Counted from the stretch's first letter, positions 20,114 through 29,520 are shown. The stretch: DNA of 64,000 nucleotides from CBDESN01 sp965242495 (GCA_965242495.1 OZ251446.1:2852001-2916000); one strand, 5' to 3'. Made by a program: numbers and translations. Notes: a model not told the origin generated them from the sequence alone.

Positions 20114-21097
20114 CTATCGCGCCGTATAGTCGGTCACCCGGGTCCTGCCGGCCACGATGTCCTGCCGGGCGCGCTCGATCGCGGCCTCCATCCCGGCCGA
20201 GACGAGGCGCCGGTTGTAGGAGTCGAGCGCCCAGCCGACCCCGTTCTCGGCGAGGCCGAGGACCCGGACGCCGCTCCGCCAGCTGCCGTTCCGGGCGCTC
20301 TCGAAGGCTTCGTAGACGACGACGTCGACGCGCTTGACCATCGAGGTCAGCATGGTGCCGGGGAAGAGATAGTTCTGGTTGCTGTCCACGCCGATGGCGA
20401 GCTTGCCGGCGTCCTTGGCGGCCTGGTAGACGCCGATGCCGGTGCCGCCGGCCGCGGCGTAGACTACGTCGGCGCCGCGGTCGAACTGGCTGCGCGCGAG
20501 CTCGCCGCCCCGGGTCGGATCGTTCCATGCCGCCGGCGTCGTCCCGGTCATGTTCTGGTATATCTCGATGTCGGGATCGACGCGACGGGCGCCCTCGACA
20601 TAGCCAAGGGCGAACTTGCGGATCAGGGGAATGTCCATGCCGCCGACGAAGCCGATCTTGCCGGTCTTCGACGCCATCGCCGCGGCCATGCCGACCAGGA
20701 ACGAGCCCTCATGCTCCTTGAAGATCACGGACTGCACGTTCGGCAGATCGACCGCCGTGTCGATGAGCGTGAATTTCGTCTGCGGGAACTCCCTGGCCAC
20801 GACCTCGACCGCGGCGGCCCAGGCGAAGCCCATGGCGACGACGATCTGCGCGCCGCGCCGCGCCATGTTGCGGAGCGCCTGCTCGCGCATGGCGGGGTTG
20901 GCGACCTCGAAGTCGCGATAGGCGATGCCGGTCGCCGCCTTGAAGCGTTCGGCACCGTTGAACGCGGCTTCGTTGAACGATTTGTCGGACTTGCCGCCCA
21001 GGTCGTAGACGAGGGCGGGGGTGAACGCCGCCGCCGGGGTCATGCCGGCTGCCGCCAGCCCGCCCGCCGCGAGGGCGGCGCCGATGAGTCGCTTCAT
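20114..21097 (-). CDS. BMP-family substrate-binding protein of a nucleoside-type ABC importer
   Basis: This 327-residue periplasmic protein has a cleavable-looking signal peptide (about residues 1-24, ending AAAF). The family start VYDLGGKSDKSFN, then FKEHEGSFLVGMAAA, KIGFVGGMD and GVDSNQNYL, are characteristic of the PF02608/Med-type binding proteins that capture purine nucleosides. No lipobox cysteine is visible. It is the first gene of the importer operon, and the coupled deoxyribosyltransferase at its far end suits nucleoside uptake and salvage. Confidence 0.92.
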   Translation of the reverse strand: MKRLIGAALAAGGLAAAGMTPAAAFTPALVYDLGGKSDKSFNEAAFNGAERFKAATGIAYRDFEVANPAMREQALRNMARRGAQIVVAMGFAWAAAVEVVAREFPQTKFTLIDTAVDLPNVQSVIFKEHEGSFLVGMAAAMASKTGKIGFVGGMDIPLIRKFALGYVEGARRVDPDIEIYQNMTGTTPAAWNDPTRGGELARSQFDRGADVVYAAAGGTGIGVYQAAKDAGKLAIGVDSNQNYLFPGTMLTSMVKRVDVVVYEAFESARNGSWRSGVRVLGLAENGVGWALDSYNRRLVSAGMEAAIERARQDIVAGRTRVTDYTAR

Positions 21098-21146
21098 GGA
21101 CCGGTCTCCCCTGGGATCTCCGCCGCGCCGGCGCCCGCGGATGCGG

Positions 21147-21647
21147 TCAGGCTGTCTTCTTCAGCACCGATTCCAGCTTCAGCGTCGCGGCCTCCCGGTC
21201 GATCTTCTCGACCAGGGCCAGCTCCTCCGCGAGGCGTTCGAGGGCCGCCTCGTACATCTGGCGCTCGCTGTAGGATTGATCGGGCTGGCCGGAGGCGCGG
21301 TGCAGGTCGCGCACGACTTCGGCGATCGAGATCGGATCGCCGCTGTTGATCTTGGCCTCGTATTCCTGGGCGCGCCGACTCCACATGCTGCGCTTGCTGC
21401 GGGCGCGCCCGCGCAGCGTCGTCATCGCCGACTGCATCTTGTCGCGGCTCGATATCTTCCGCAGCCCGGAATTCTTGATCTTTTCGACCGGCACGCGGAG
21501 CGTCATCTTCTCGGACTCGAACACGATGACGTAGAGTTGCAGGTCGAAGCCGGCGATCTCCTCGTTCTCGATTCCGAGCACCTTGCCCACGCCGTGGGTC
21601 GGGTAGACCACGTAGTCTCCCGGCGCGAAGGGCCGCTTGGCTGGCAT
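21147..21647 (-). CDS. carD: CarD family transcription factor
   Basis: This 166-residue RNA-polymerase-binding regulator has an N-terminal RNAP-interaction domain (FAPGDYVVYPTHGVGKVLGIE, split around residues 7-27) and a helical C-terminal DNA-binding domain. The latter has the conserved RSMWSRRAQEYEAKINSGD stretch with the promoter-wedging Trp. CarD stabilises open complexes, notably at rRNA promoters. It follows fdxA by 15 nt on the same strand, the usual alphaproteobacterial arrangement. Confidence 0.94.
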   Translation of the reverse strand: MPAKRPFAPGDYVVYPTHGVGKVLGIENEEIAGFDLQLYVIVFESEKMTLRVPVEKIKNSGLRKISSRDKMQSAMTTLRGRARSKRSMWSRRAQEYEAKINSGDPISIAEVVRDLHRASGQPDQSYSERQMYEAALERLAEELALVEKIDREAATLKLESVLKKTA

Positions 21648-21662
21648 CGTCCCGGCCCGCGG

Positions 21663-22001
21663 TCAGCTCTGCGCCGCCGGGTTGGGGCTGAACTGCTCCT
21701 CGAACTTGTTGGCGACGTCCCGCCAATCGTCGGAGTCCGCCGGCGGCTCGCCCTTGCGCGTGATGTTGGGCCAGGTCTCGGAGTATTGCCGGTTGATCTC
21801 GACCCACTTCTCGGCGCCCTCGTCGGTGTCCGGGTGGATGGCCTCGACCGGGCATTCGGGCTCGCACACGCCGCAGTCGATGCATTCCTCCGGGTGGATG
21901 ACGAGCATGTTCTCGCCTTCGTAGAAACAATCCACCGGGCAGACTTCCACGCAGTCCATCAACTTGCACCGGATGCAACTTTCGTCGACAATGTAGGTCA
22001 T
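21663..22001 (-). CDS. fdxA: 7Fe ferredoxin
   Basis: This 112-residue electron carrier has cysteines at 9, 12, 17, 21 and 25 in the first cluster region and at 40, 43, 46 and 50 in the second. That pattern matches one 3Fe-4S and one 4Fe-4S cluster. The start MTYIVDESCIRCK and the acidic C-terminal extension with NKFEEQFSPNP are typical of FdxA. The start at 22001 is fixed by the conserved N-terminus. Its partner reductase is not in the window. Confidence 0.95.
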   Translation of the reverse strand: MTYIVDESCIRCKLMDCVEVCPVDCFYEGENMLVIHPEECIDCGVCEPECPVEAIHPDTDEGAEKWVEINRQYSETWPNITRKGEPPADSDDWRDVANKFEEQFSPNPAAQS

Positions 22002-22104
22002 CCTGCTCTCCGCGTCATCGGTCGTCCGTCCGGCGCGCCCGACCCCCCGGGCACCGACGGGGAAACTAGTATCTTCGCCTTCGCGAACCAACCGTTTTGT
22101 GGCG

Positions 22105-22578
22105 TCAGGCCCCGCGCGAAGCGAGCCGTTCGAGCACGCGCTTCCGCGCCAGGCCCCGGTCTCGGTCGGTGACGTAGACCAGCCCGCCGATGCGGCGCAT
22201 CAGCTGCGCTTCGCAATCGTCGAGCCGACCGTCGCTATGCACCACCTGCCACAGCATCTCGATCAGTTCGACGCGCTCCTCGTAGGAAAACCCGTCCTTG
22301 ACGGCGCGGGTGAAGCCCAGGAGCTGGACCGAGTGGCCGACCGCGGTCTCCGCCGCCGACAGCAGCTCCCGCGCCTCCTCCTCGCCGAGGTCGAGCCGCC
22401 GCCGGACGAGGTCCAGAATCAGGGCGCGTTCGGTCTCGTCGAACTCGGCATCGACGCAGGCGGCATGGACCAGCAGGGCGGCGGCGGCGAGATGGCGCTC
22501 GTCCACGCTGTGCCGCCCGGCGCCGCCCTCGGGCTTGGCGGCGCGTTCGACGAAGAACCTCCCGATGCGGCCGATCAT
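22105..22578 (-). CDS. TerB-like (TerB/DUF533-type) helical protein
   Basis: This 157-residue all-helical protein carries features of the tellurite-resistance TerB fold. These are acidic metal-binding positions in ACVDAEFDETERALI and in HSDGRLDDCEAQLMRRIGGL, and a closing RDRGLARKRV stretch. TerB-like proteins are thought to bind divalent metals near the membrane. The gene sits between the S4 protein (4-nt overlap) and fdxA. Its function here is unknown. Confidence 0.8.
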   Translation of the reverse strand: MIGRIGRFFVERAAKPEGGAGRHSVDERHLAAAALLVHAACVDAEFDETERALILDLVRRRLDLGEEEARELLSAAETAVGHSVQLLGFTRAVKDGFSYEERVELIEMLWQVVHSDGRLDDCEAQLMRRIGGLVYVTDRDRGLARKRVLERLASRGA

Positions 22579-22859
22579 GGCTCCTCCCCGTGTGCGGCGG
22601 GCGGCGCCAGGTCCTCGTAGAGCGCGCGCGCCTCGCTCGCCGGACCCCGGCGCGCGGCCAGGGCCGCCACTCGGACGACGCGGATGACGCGCGCCTGCGG
22701 AAAGGTGAGCACGTCGCCCGGCCGCACCGGGCGATGGGCCTTGGCGACGACCGCGCCGTCGATGCGAACCTTGCCCCGGTTGCAGGTCCGGGCGGCGAGG
22801 CTGCGGCTCTTGAAGAACCGCGCCTGCCACAGCCATTTGTCGAGCCGTTCCGAGGTCAT
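22575..22859 (-). CDS. S4-domain RNA-binding protein, Hsp15/RlbA type
   Basis: This 94-residue protein is almost entirely an S4 RNA-binding domain: RLDKWLWQARFFKSRSLA, then RGKVRIDGAVVAKAHRPVRPGD. Relatives of the heat-shock protein Hsp15 (HslR) bind stalled 50S subunits carrying nascent chains. The ATG at 22859 overlaps the helicase stop (ATGA), and its end overlaps the TerB-like gene, so the three are coupled. Confidence 0.9.
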   Translation of the reverse strand: MTSERLDKWLWQARFFKSRSLAARTCNRGKVRIDGAVVAKAHRPVRPGDVLTFPQARVIRVVRVAALAARRGPASEARALYEDLAPPAAHGEEP

Positions 22860-25351
22860 CCGGCGGCCGTGCGCTCTTGCAGCTTGGCGAAGGGCGTGTC
22901 CCGGCTCGATGCGGCGCGGCGCGGCGCAGGGTCCCCGGGAGGTCGGCCGCGGCCGTTTCGCCGCCGCGCCCGGACGTATTCGCCCGGCCGGCCGGACCCG
23001 GCCTCCTCGTAGCCGAGCGCCCGCAGCACCGGCGCCAGCCGGTCGAGCGGGAGGCCCACGCCGGAGAGGATATCGGGCGACAAGGCGAACGGGCCATTGC
23101 GGCCGGCGCGCGCGAGCCGGCCGGCGAGCCGGTCGAGGACGTCGACGCGGATCGCCCGGCCGCCGACCACGCGATAGCCGCAGGCGTCGTAGAACGACGC
23201 CTCGACCGCGCTGTCGGGCGCTACGGCGCGGAGTCCGGGCGCCGGCGGCGGCCTCGCCGGCTTGCCGCGGTGGACCGTCCACAGCAGCGCCCGCAACCGC
23301 GCCGCGCGCGGCTTCACCAGTGTCGGAACGAAGATGCTCTCCGTTCCGATCCTGACCCCCAGGCAACGGAATGCGCGCCGGTCGGCCGGCGTCAGCCCGG
23401 CCGTCAGCCCGCGCGTCGCGCGCCGCGGGACGGAGCCCAGCGACTCGACCAGCTGGAACGCCAGCCCGCGCGCCGGGCCGGAGAGTTCGGCGTCGCGAAT
23501 CGCGAACAGCGGCCCCAGCCCGGCGCGCAGGACCGCCTCGAGCCAGCGGACGAGGCGATGGCGGACGCGCTCGCGCTCGGCCGCGGACAGCCGCTCCCCG
23601 GGGGCTACCTGAATCTGCGGAGCGAGGACGCCGCCGCCGCGTCGGAGCCGCGCCACGCGCGCGCCGCGCCAGGCGATCGTCGCATCGTCGTCCAGCGCGA
23701 ACGCATCGTCGCCGTCGCTCGCCAGCCGGGCGACCCGGCCAGCGAGTTCGGCCCGCAGCGCGCGGTTGGCCGCGGCCAACACCGCGCGGCGTCCCTCGGC
23801 CGTATCGGCGGCGTCGGGGGTGAAGCGGAAGCCGTCGAGCCTGCCGACGAGCTGGCCCTCGACGGTGACTTCGCCGTCGCCGGTCACCGCGGCGGCGAGA
23901 ACCGATCTGTCCTTGAGCCGGCCGAGCGCGGCGGCGCGGCGATCGACGAAGCGCTGCGTCAGCCGGTCGTGGAGCGCGTCGGACAGCCGATCCTCGATCT
24001 TGCGCGCGCGTTGCCGCCAGTGGCGGGCGTCGTCCAGCCACTCGGCGCGGTGCGAGACGTAGGTCCAGGTGCGGATATGGGCGATCCGCGCCATCAGCGT
24101 ATCGATGTCGCCGTCCACCCGGTCGAGGCGGGCGGTCTGATCGGCGACCCAATCGGTCGGCAGCCGGCCATCGACGAGATGGGTGTAGACGCGGGTCAGG
24201 AAGCGCGTATGCGCCTCGGCCATGGTCTTGCGGAAATCCGGGATGCGGCAGACGTCCCACAGCAGGCGCACCGCCTCGGGATGGCGCGCCAGGGCGGCGA
24301 TGCGGGGTTCGCGGACGAGGACGGCGAGCGCGCGCTGGTCGTCGGCCTCCCGCGCGCGCGTCAGCGCGGCGCGCGGCGGTCGGGCGTCGAGGCTCGCGAG
24401 CAGCGCCGCGGGCGATCGGAAGTCGAGTTCCGGGTTGCGCCAGCGGATCGCCCTGGCGGCGTCGAAGCGGTGATTCTCGATGGCCTCGGCCTCGCCGGGC
24501 TCCAGCTCGGCCGCGCCGGCGACCGTCCCGAACGTGCCGTCGTTCATGTGCCGGCCGGCCCGCCCGGCGATCTGCGCGATCTCGGCCGCCGCCAGCCGCC
24601 GCCGCGCTCGGCCGTCGAATTTGGTCAGCGCGTGGAAGGCGACGTGATCGACGTTCATGTTGAGACCCATGCCGATCGCGTCGGTCGCGACGAGGTAATC
24701 GACCTCGCCGCTCTGATACATCCCGACCTGCGCGTTGCGGGTGCGCGGGCTGAGGGCGCCCAGCACCACCGCCGCCCCGCCGCGTTGGCGGCGGACCGCC
24801 TCGGCGATTTCGTAGACCCGGTCGGCGGAGAACGCGACCACCGCGCTGCGCGGCGGCAGGCGCGCGATCTTCCGGGGCGCCGTATGGCTCAGGCGCGACA
24901 GGCGGGGGCGCGAGACGAAGGCGGCCTCCGGCGTGAGCGCCCGCAGGATCGCCCGCATGCTGTCGGAGCCCAGGAACATGGTCTCCGCCGTCCCGCGCGC
25001 CCGCAGCAGCCGGTCGGTGAAGACGTGTCCCCGCTCCAGGTCGGCGCACATCTGAATTTCGTCGATGGCGAGGAAGTCCACCGGCCGGTCGAGCGGCATC
25101 GATTCGACGGTGCACAGGAAATATCGCGCCGACCCGGGGACGATCTTCTCCTCGCCGGTGACGAGGGCCGCGTCGCGGGCGCCCTTGCGGCGGACCACGC
25201 GGTCGTAGTTCTCGCGCGCCAGCAGGCGCAGGGGGAAGCCGATCATGCCGGTCGGGTAGTCCAGCATGCGCTCGATCGCGAGATGGGTCTTGCCGGTATT
25301 CGTGGGACCCAGGAGGGCGGTCAGGCGCGACCGGCGACCATACGCGGACAT
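22856..25351 (-). CDS. SUV3-like DEAD-box-related helicase
   Basis: This 831-residue SF2 helicase is similar to the mitochondrial SUV3/SUPV3L1 RNA helicase group found in alphaproteobacteria. Walker A is GPTNTGKT (15-22), motif II is DEIQ (97-100), motif V lies around TDAIGMGLNM and motif VI is QIAGRAGRH. A long C-terminal region follows. SUV3 proteins act with exoribonucleases in RNA turnover; the bacterial role is less defined. It heads the operon helicase - S4 - TerB-like - fdxA - carD. Confidence 0.9.
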   Translation of the reverse strand: MSAYGRRSRLTALLGPTNTGKTHLAIERMLDYPTGMIGFPLRLLARENYDRVVRRKGARDAALVTGEEKIVPGSARYFLCTVESMPLDRPVDFLAIDEIQMCADLERGHVFTDRLLRARGTAETMFLGSDSMRAILRALTPEAAFVSRPRLSRLSHTAPRKIARLPPRSAVVAFSADRVYEIAEAVRRQRGGAAVVLGALSPRTRNAQVGMYQSGEVDYLVATDAIGMGLNMNVDHVAFHALTKFDGRARRRLAAAEIAQIAGRAGRHMNDGTFGTVAGAAELEPGEAEAIENHRFDAARAIRWRNPELDFRSPAALLASLDARPPRAALTRAREADDQRALAVLVREPRIAALARHPEAVRLLWDVCRIPDFRKTMAEAHTRFLTRVYTHLVDGRLPTDWVADQTARLDRVDGDIDTLMARIAHIRTWTYVSHRAEWLDDARHWRQRARKIEDRLSDALHDRLTQRFVDRRAAALGRLKDRSVLAAAVTGDGEVTVEGQLVGRLDGFRFTPDAADTAEGRRAVLAAANRALRAELAGRVARLASDGDDAFALDDDATIAWRGARVARLRRGGGVLAPQIQVAPGERLSAAERERVRHRLVRWLEAVLRAGLGPLFAIRDAELSGPARGLAFQLVESLGSVPRRATRGLTAGLTPADRRAFRCLGVRIGTESIFVPTLVKPRAARLRALLWTVHRGKPARPPPAPGLRAVAPDSAVEASFYDACGYRVVGGRAIRVDVLDRLAGRLARAGRNGPFALSPDILSGVGLPLDRLAPVLRALGYEEAGSGRPGEYVRARRRNGRGRPPGDPAPRRAASSRDTPFAKLQERTAAG

Positions 25352-25527
25352 GCGCCTACGATCGCCGCATTCGGTTCCGGATGCAAGGTCCCGTCCGGCG
25401 CAAGGCGCAGGAGACGGCGGGGGTTTGCCGGCGATCGTCGCCGGCCTCGCCGGCGCGCGCCGCCGCGCCTTGATCTCCGCCGGCGTTTCCCGCAGGCTCC
25501 CGGACCGTCCGACCCCAGCGAGGCGAC

Positions 25528-27228
25528 ATGGCGAGCATTTCGACGACCCGCGCGGCCAAGAGCGACCTCGAGATCGCCCGCGCCGGGACCATGCGTCCGA
25601 TCCTGGACGTCGCCGGCTCGATCGGCATTCCGCCCGAGCGCGTGCTGTCCTACGGACCGCACAAGGCGAAGATCGATCTCGACTACGTGAACGGGCTCGG
25701 CGACCGGGCGGACGGCAAGCTGATCCTGGTGACCGGCATCACCCCGACGCCGGCCGGCGAGGGCAAGACCACCACCACGGTCGGGCTCGGCGACGCGCTC
25801 AACCGGATCGGGCGCAAGGCGTTGATCTGCCTCCGCGAGCCCAGCCTGGGGCCATGCTTCGGGGTCAAGGGCGGGGCGGCCGGGGGCGGCTACGCCCAGG
25901 TAGTGCCGATGGAGGACATCAACCTCCACTTCACCGGCGACCTCCACGCCATCGGGACGGCGCACAACCTGCTGTCGGCGCTGCTGGACAACCACGTCTA
26001 CTGGGGCAACGAGGCCGGGATCGACCCGCGGCGCATCTCCTGGCGGCGAGTGGTCGATCTCAACGAGCGCGCGCTGCGCTCGGTGGTGTGCTCGCTCGGC
26101 GGCGTCGCCAACGGGTTCCCGCGCGAAGACGGGTTCGACATCACCGTCGCCTCCGAAGTCATGGCGGTGTTCTGCCTGGCCGACGGGCTGCGGGACCTGC
26201 AGGCGCGGCTGGGCGACATCGTGGTCGCCGAGACGCGCGGCCGCGACCCGGTGACGGCGCGCGACCTCAAGGCGGCGGGACCGATGACGGCCCTGCTCAA
26301 GGACGCGCTGATGCCCAACCTGGTGCAGACGCTCGAACACACCCCCGCCTTCGTGCATGGCGGGCCGTTCGCCAACATCGCCCATGGCTGCAACTCGGTC
26401 ATGGCGACGCGCGCGGCGCTCAAGCTCGGCGATTACGTCGTCACCGAGTCCGGTTTCGGCTCCGATCTCGGGGCCGAGAAGTTCATGGACATCAAGTGCC
26501 GCAAGGCGGGGCTCGCCCCCGATGCGGTGGTGCTGGTCGCGACCGTCCGCGCCCTCAAGATGCATGGCGGGGTGCCGCGCGGCGAGCTGGCGGCGGAGAA
26601 TACGGAGGCCCTGCGGGCGGGCGTCGCGAATCTGGCGCGGCATATCGGCATCATCCGGAAATTCGGGGTCCCCGTGGTCGTGGGCCTCAACCGCTTTACC
26701 GCCGACACCGACGCGGAGCTCGCCGTAGTCGCCGAGGCGTGCGCCGCCCAGGGCGTGGACGGCATCGAGTGCACCCATTGGGGCGACGGCGGGGCCGGCG
26801 CCGAGGCGCTCGCCCGGGCGGTGGCGGCGAAGGCCGAGGGCGAGGGGAGCGGCGGCTTCCGCTTCCTCTATCCCGACGACATGCCGCTATGGAACAAGAT
26901 CGAGACCGTCGCGCGCGAGATCTACGGCGCCGGGTCGGTCACGGCTCCCGCCCGTGTGCGCCAGCAGATCGACCGCTATCAGGCGGTGGGCCACGGGTCG
27001 AAGCCGGTCTGCATGGCCAAGACTCCGCTCAGCCTGTCCGCCGACCCGTCGCTGCTCGGCGCGCCCGAGGGGCACGAGGTCACGGTGCGCGAGGTGCGGC
27101 TGTCGAACGGCGCCGGCTTCGTGGTCGCGATCTGCGGCGACATCATGACCATGCCCGGCCTGCCGCGCGAGCCGGCCGCCAACCAGATCTTCGTCAACGA
27201 CCGGGGCGAGATCGAAGGGCTTTTCTGA
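25528..27228 (+). CDS. fhs: Formate-tetrahydrofolate ligase
   Basis: This 566-residue enzyme makes 10-formyl-THF from formate, THF and ATP. The nucleotide-binding motif TPTPAGEGKTT is at 72-82. Other family blocks are REPSLGPCFGVKGGAAGGGYAQV (read as two pieces), DLHAIGTAHNLLSA and GFGSDLGAEKF. The length is normal. With folD it supplies one-carbon units. The 176-nt upstream gap, shared with the divergent helicase, shows no convincing ZTP/folate riboswitch. Confidence 0.96.
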   Translation: MASISTTRAAKSDLEIARAGTMRPILDVAGSIGIPPERVLSYGPHKAKIDLDYVNGLGDRADGKLILVTGITPTPAGEGKTTTTVGLGDALNRIGRKALICLREPSLGPCFGVKGGAAGGGYAQVVPMEDINLHFTGDLHAIGTAHNLLSALLDNHVYWGNEAGIDPRRISWRRVVDLNERALRSVVCSLGGVANGFPREDGFDITVASEVMAVFCLADGLRDLQARLGDIVVAETRGRDPVTARDLKAAGPMTALLKDALMPNLVQTLEHTPAFVHGGPFANIAHGCNSVMATRAALKLGDYVVTESGFGSDLGAEKFMDIKCRKAGLAPDAVVLVATVRALKMHGGVPRGELAAENTEALRAGVANLARHIGIIRKFGVPVVVGLNRFTADTDAELAVVAEACAAQGVDGIECTHWGDGGAGAEALARAVAAKAEGEGSGGFRFLYPDDMPLWNKIETVAREIYGAGSVTAPARVRQQIDRYQAVGHGSKPVCMAKTPLSLSADPSLLGAPEGHEVTVREVRLSNGAGFVVAICGDIMTMPGLPREPAANQIFVNDRGEIEGLF

Positions 27229-27261
27229 CCGCCGCCGCCTTTGACCGCCGCCCGGCCGGGT

Positions 27262-27993
27262 TCAGCCGGGCGGGGCGACCGAGAGGCCGCGGACGGCGTG
27301 GCGTTCGATCAGCTCGGCGACCAGCCCCGACGCCTTCGCCTCCTCGACGAACGCGCGCAAAAAGGCCGCCCCCGCCCGGTTGCCGCGCGCCGTGCCGACG
27401 GCCTGCTGCACGGCGGTGAACTGCCCGTCGAGGATGCGCGCGTCTGGCAGCTTCTCCACGTCCGCCAGGAGGCGCGGGCGGAGCCCGGCCAGGGCGTCGA
27501 GCCCGCCGTCGGCGAAACGCTCGAAGGAGGCGTCGAGACCCTCGCTCCGGACCAGCTCGGCGTGGCGGAGGTTGCGGCTCAGCCACAAGTCGTAGGCGCT
27601 CCGGGCCGACACCGAAATGCGGATGCCCGGCCGGTCGACCTCCTCGATCGTCGTCAACGGCGAGCCGGCGGGCACCAGGTAGCTCGCCTGAATCTCCACA
27701 TAGGCGGCGGTGAAGGCGATCTTCTCCGCCCGCGCCGGCTCGGCTCCGATCAGGCAGATGTCCCAGACGCCGTCTTCGACCGCATCGGCGACCGGCCCCG
27801 GGCTGGCGAAGGGCGCATAGGCGACCGGCGCGCCCAACCGGGCGGCGATCTCCGCCGCGAGATCGGGGGCTACGCCCGCGGGCTCCCCCGCCGGGCCTGC
27901 GCCGCTGACCAGCAGGAAGTTGGCCATGTTGATGCCGGCGCGCAAACGCCCGGTCGGCGCGAGTTCGGCGACGGCCCGGGCGTCCTGCGGCAT
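27262..27993 (-). CDS. Family 3 solute-binding-fold protein without signal peptide
   Basis: This 243-residue protein has the periplasmic amino-acid-binding (SBP family 3) fold. Blocks are GRLRAGINMANF, GVAPDLAAEIAARLG, WDICLIGAEPARAEKIAFTAAY and the closing FVEEAKASGLVAELIERH. The N-terminus MPQDARAVAELAPTG has no export signal, and the frame upstream is the esterase. It may therefore stay in the cytoplasm, or the annotated start may not be the real one. It ends the operon of ligase, dioxygenase and esterase, from which it is separated by 5 nt. Confidence 0.8.
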   Translation of the reverse strand: MPQDARAVAELAPTGRLRAGINMANFLLVSGAGPAGEPAGVAPDLAAEIAARLGAPVAYAPFASPGPVADAVEDGVWDICLIGAEPARAEKIAFTAAYVEIQASYLVPAGSPLTTIEEVDRPGIRISVSARSAYDLWLSRNLRHAELVRSEGLDASFERFADGGLDALAGLRPRLLADVEKLPDARILDGQFTAVQQAVGTARGNRAGAAFLRAFVEEAKASGLVAELIERHAVRGLSVAPPG

Positions 27994-27998
27994 CCCGT

Positions 27999-28850
27999 TC
28001 AACCCTCCGGCGACAGGCGCCGGCGCAGGAACTTGGCCAACGGCTCCAGCGACTGCGCCGCGCGGTCCTCCTGTTCGACATGGACCAGATCGATCTCGCC
28101 GCCAGCGGCGCGATAGTTGCGGACGAAACGCTCCGGCTCGCCGAGGTCGAGATCGGAATCGGGGTCGCGATAGTCGTGGACGTCGTCGGGCCGGCCCTGA
28201 ATCCAGAGCGCCGGCGGCAGTCGGACGCGCTCTCCGGCTGCGAGCGCCAACATCGGGTTGCCCTCCGCCATGTTCTCCTCCGTCCGCCAGTAGAGGTCGT
28301 GGGCCTCGGGAATGCCGGTTACCCAGGCCGGCGGTTCGGCCTGGGCGCTCCGCCGCAACGCATGGCGATAGCGCGACAGCGGGTTGATCACCGGCCACAT
28401 CATGGCGACGCAGCGCACCGAGGCGTCGGGCGCCGCGGCGCGGTCCAGCGCGAGCGCGGCGTATCTGGGATCGTGCGGGCGCATCGCCGCGAGCATCGCC
28501 AGATGTCCGCCGCTCGACTGTCCGACGACGCCGATCCGATCCGCATCGAGCCGGAGCGAAACGGCCTCGGCCTTGAGCCAGCGCAGCGCGTAGTTGATGT
28601 CGACCGACGAGGCCGGATAGCCGTCGCCGGCATGGCGGAAATCCAGCGCGGCCGCGGCGATGCCCGCGGCCGCCAGGAATTCGTCGCGGGGCCCGCACTC
28701 CGTCCGGTCGCCCTTGCGCCAGGCGCCGGGATGGAGATCGACCACCGCCGGAAACGGACCGTCGCCGGCCGGGCGGAACAGCCGCAGCACGAGCGGCGCG
28801 CCGTCGTGACGGAGATAGGTGATGTCCTCGCTGGTGAAGGTCCCGGTCAT
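27999..28850 (-). CDS. Alpha/beta hydrolase (carboxylesterase/BD-FAE-like)
   Basis: This 283-residue cytoplasmic hydrolase has an oxyanion segment LHPGAWRKGDR (39-49) and the nucleophile elbow GQSSGG (110-115). A late Asp lies in WIQGRPDDVHDY, and VHVEQEDR near the end is where the catalytic His would be expected. The fold resembles carboxylesterases and formamidases that act on small amides or esters. It lies 77 nt after the dioxygenase beta subunit and probably processes a product of that pathway. Confidence 0.85.
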   Translation of the reverse strand: MTGTFTSEDITYLRHDGAPLVLRLFRPAGDGPFPAVVDLHPGAWRKGDRTECGPRDEFLAAAGIAAAALDFRHAGDGYPASSVDINYALRWLKAEAVSLRLDADRIGVVGQSSGGHLAMLAAMRPHDPRYAALALDRAAAPDASVRCVAMMWPVINPLSRYRHALRRSAQAEPPAWVTGIPEAHDLYWRTEENMAEGNPMLALAAGERVRLPPALWIQGRPDDVHDYRDPDSDLDLGEPERFVRNYRAAGGEIDLVHVEQEDRAAQSLEPLAKFLRRRLSPEG

Positions 28851-28927
28851 GCTTCCGCCTCGCCTCCGGTCCGGCAGTCTACGGAACGCCGACGGCGCCG
28901 TCCATCGCGCCCCGCCACTGCCCGCGG

Positions 28928-29515
28928 CTACAGCAGGATGGCGGGGTTGCGGAGGTTGCGGTCACAGTCGATCAGATTGACCTGCTTGACCAGAATCTCC
29001 CATTCCTCGCCCTGGCGGCGCACGCGGTGGGCGCACCAGCCGGCATGGGTGCGTAGATCGCCCTCCCGGAGCTCGGCGATCAGGAAGTTCGATCGCAGCA
29101 TGAAGACGTTCTCCTGCGCGGTGGCGAAGACGGTCGCGTTGGCGACCATGCGGCTGGTGCGCGACGCCGGCTGCTGCGACCAGGCATAGGCGCTCCGCAG
29201 GCGGTGGACGCGGTCTTCGAGCCGGCGCCGGTCGTCGAAGGCGACCGCGACTTCCCGCCGGGGGTCGCCGCCGTCGGGCGCGGCCGGCACCCAGTAGACG
29301 CATTCGGGCGCGTACATGTCGAGCCAGTCGTCGAACAGCCCTTGGTCGAGGAGGCGCGCCTCGCGTTCGAGCAGCCGGCGGCAGGATTCGCGGAGCGCCG
29401 CATCCTGCGCCTCGGCTGCGTCCGCCTGCCAGCCGGCGAAGGCGTCGATCAGCTCGCGGTAGAATCGGCCGCCGACGTAATGCGAATGCCGCGACGGATC
29501 CGGGTCGACCGCCAC
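28928..29515 (-). CDS. Aromatic-ring-hydroxylating dioxygenase beta subunit
   Basis: This 195-residue protein has the NTF2-like fold of dioxygenase small subunits. Characteristic blocks are LLDQGLFDDWLDMYAPECVYWVP, RTSRMVANATVF and the late VKQVNLIDCD. A GTG at 29515 is taken as start because it follows the alpha-subunit stop by only 5 nt and gives the family length. The beta subunit stabilises the alpha3beta3 oxygenase. No ferredoxin or reductase for it is adjacent. Confidence 0.9.
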   Translation of the reverse strand: MAVDPDPSRHSHYVGGRFYRELIDAFAGWQADAAEAQDAALRESCRRLLEREARLLDQGLFDDWLDMYAPECVYWVPAAPDGGDPRREVAVAFDDRRRLEDRVHRLRSAYAWSQQPASRTSRMVANATVFATAQENVFMLRSNFLIAELREGDLRTHAGWCAHRVRRQGEEWEILVKQVNLIDCDRNLRNPAILL

Positions 29516-29520
29516 TGCGC

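Noticed and set aside
25352..25527. ZTP (folate-related) riboswitch before fhs
   Set aside because: The conserved GUCGUGACUGG-like and CCGCCUGGGC-like blocks were not found; only GC-rich hairpins.
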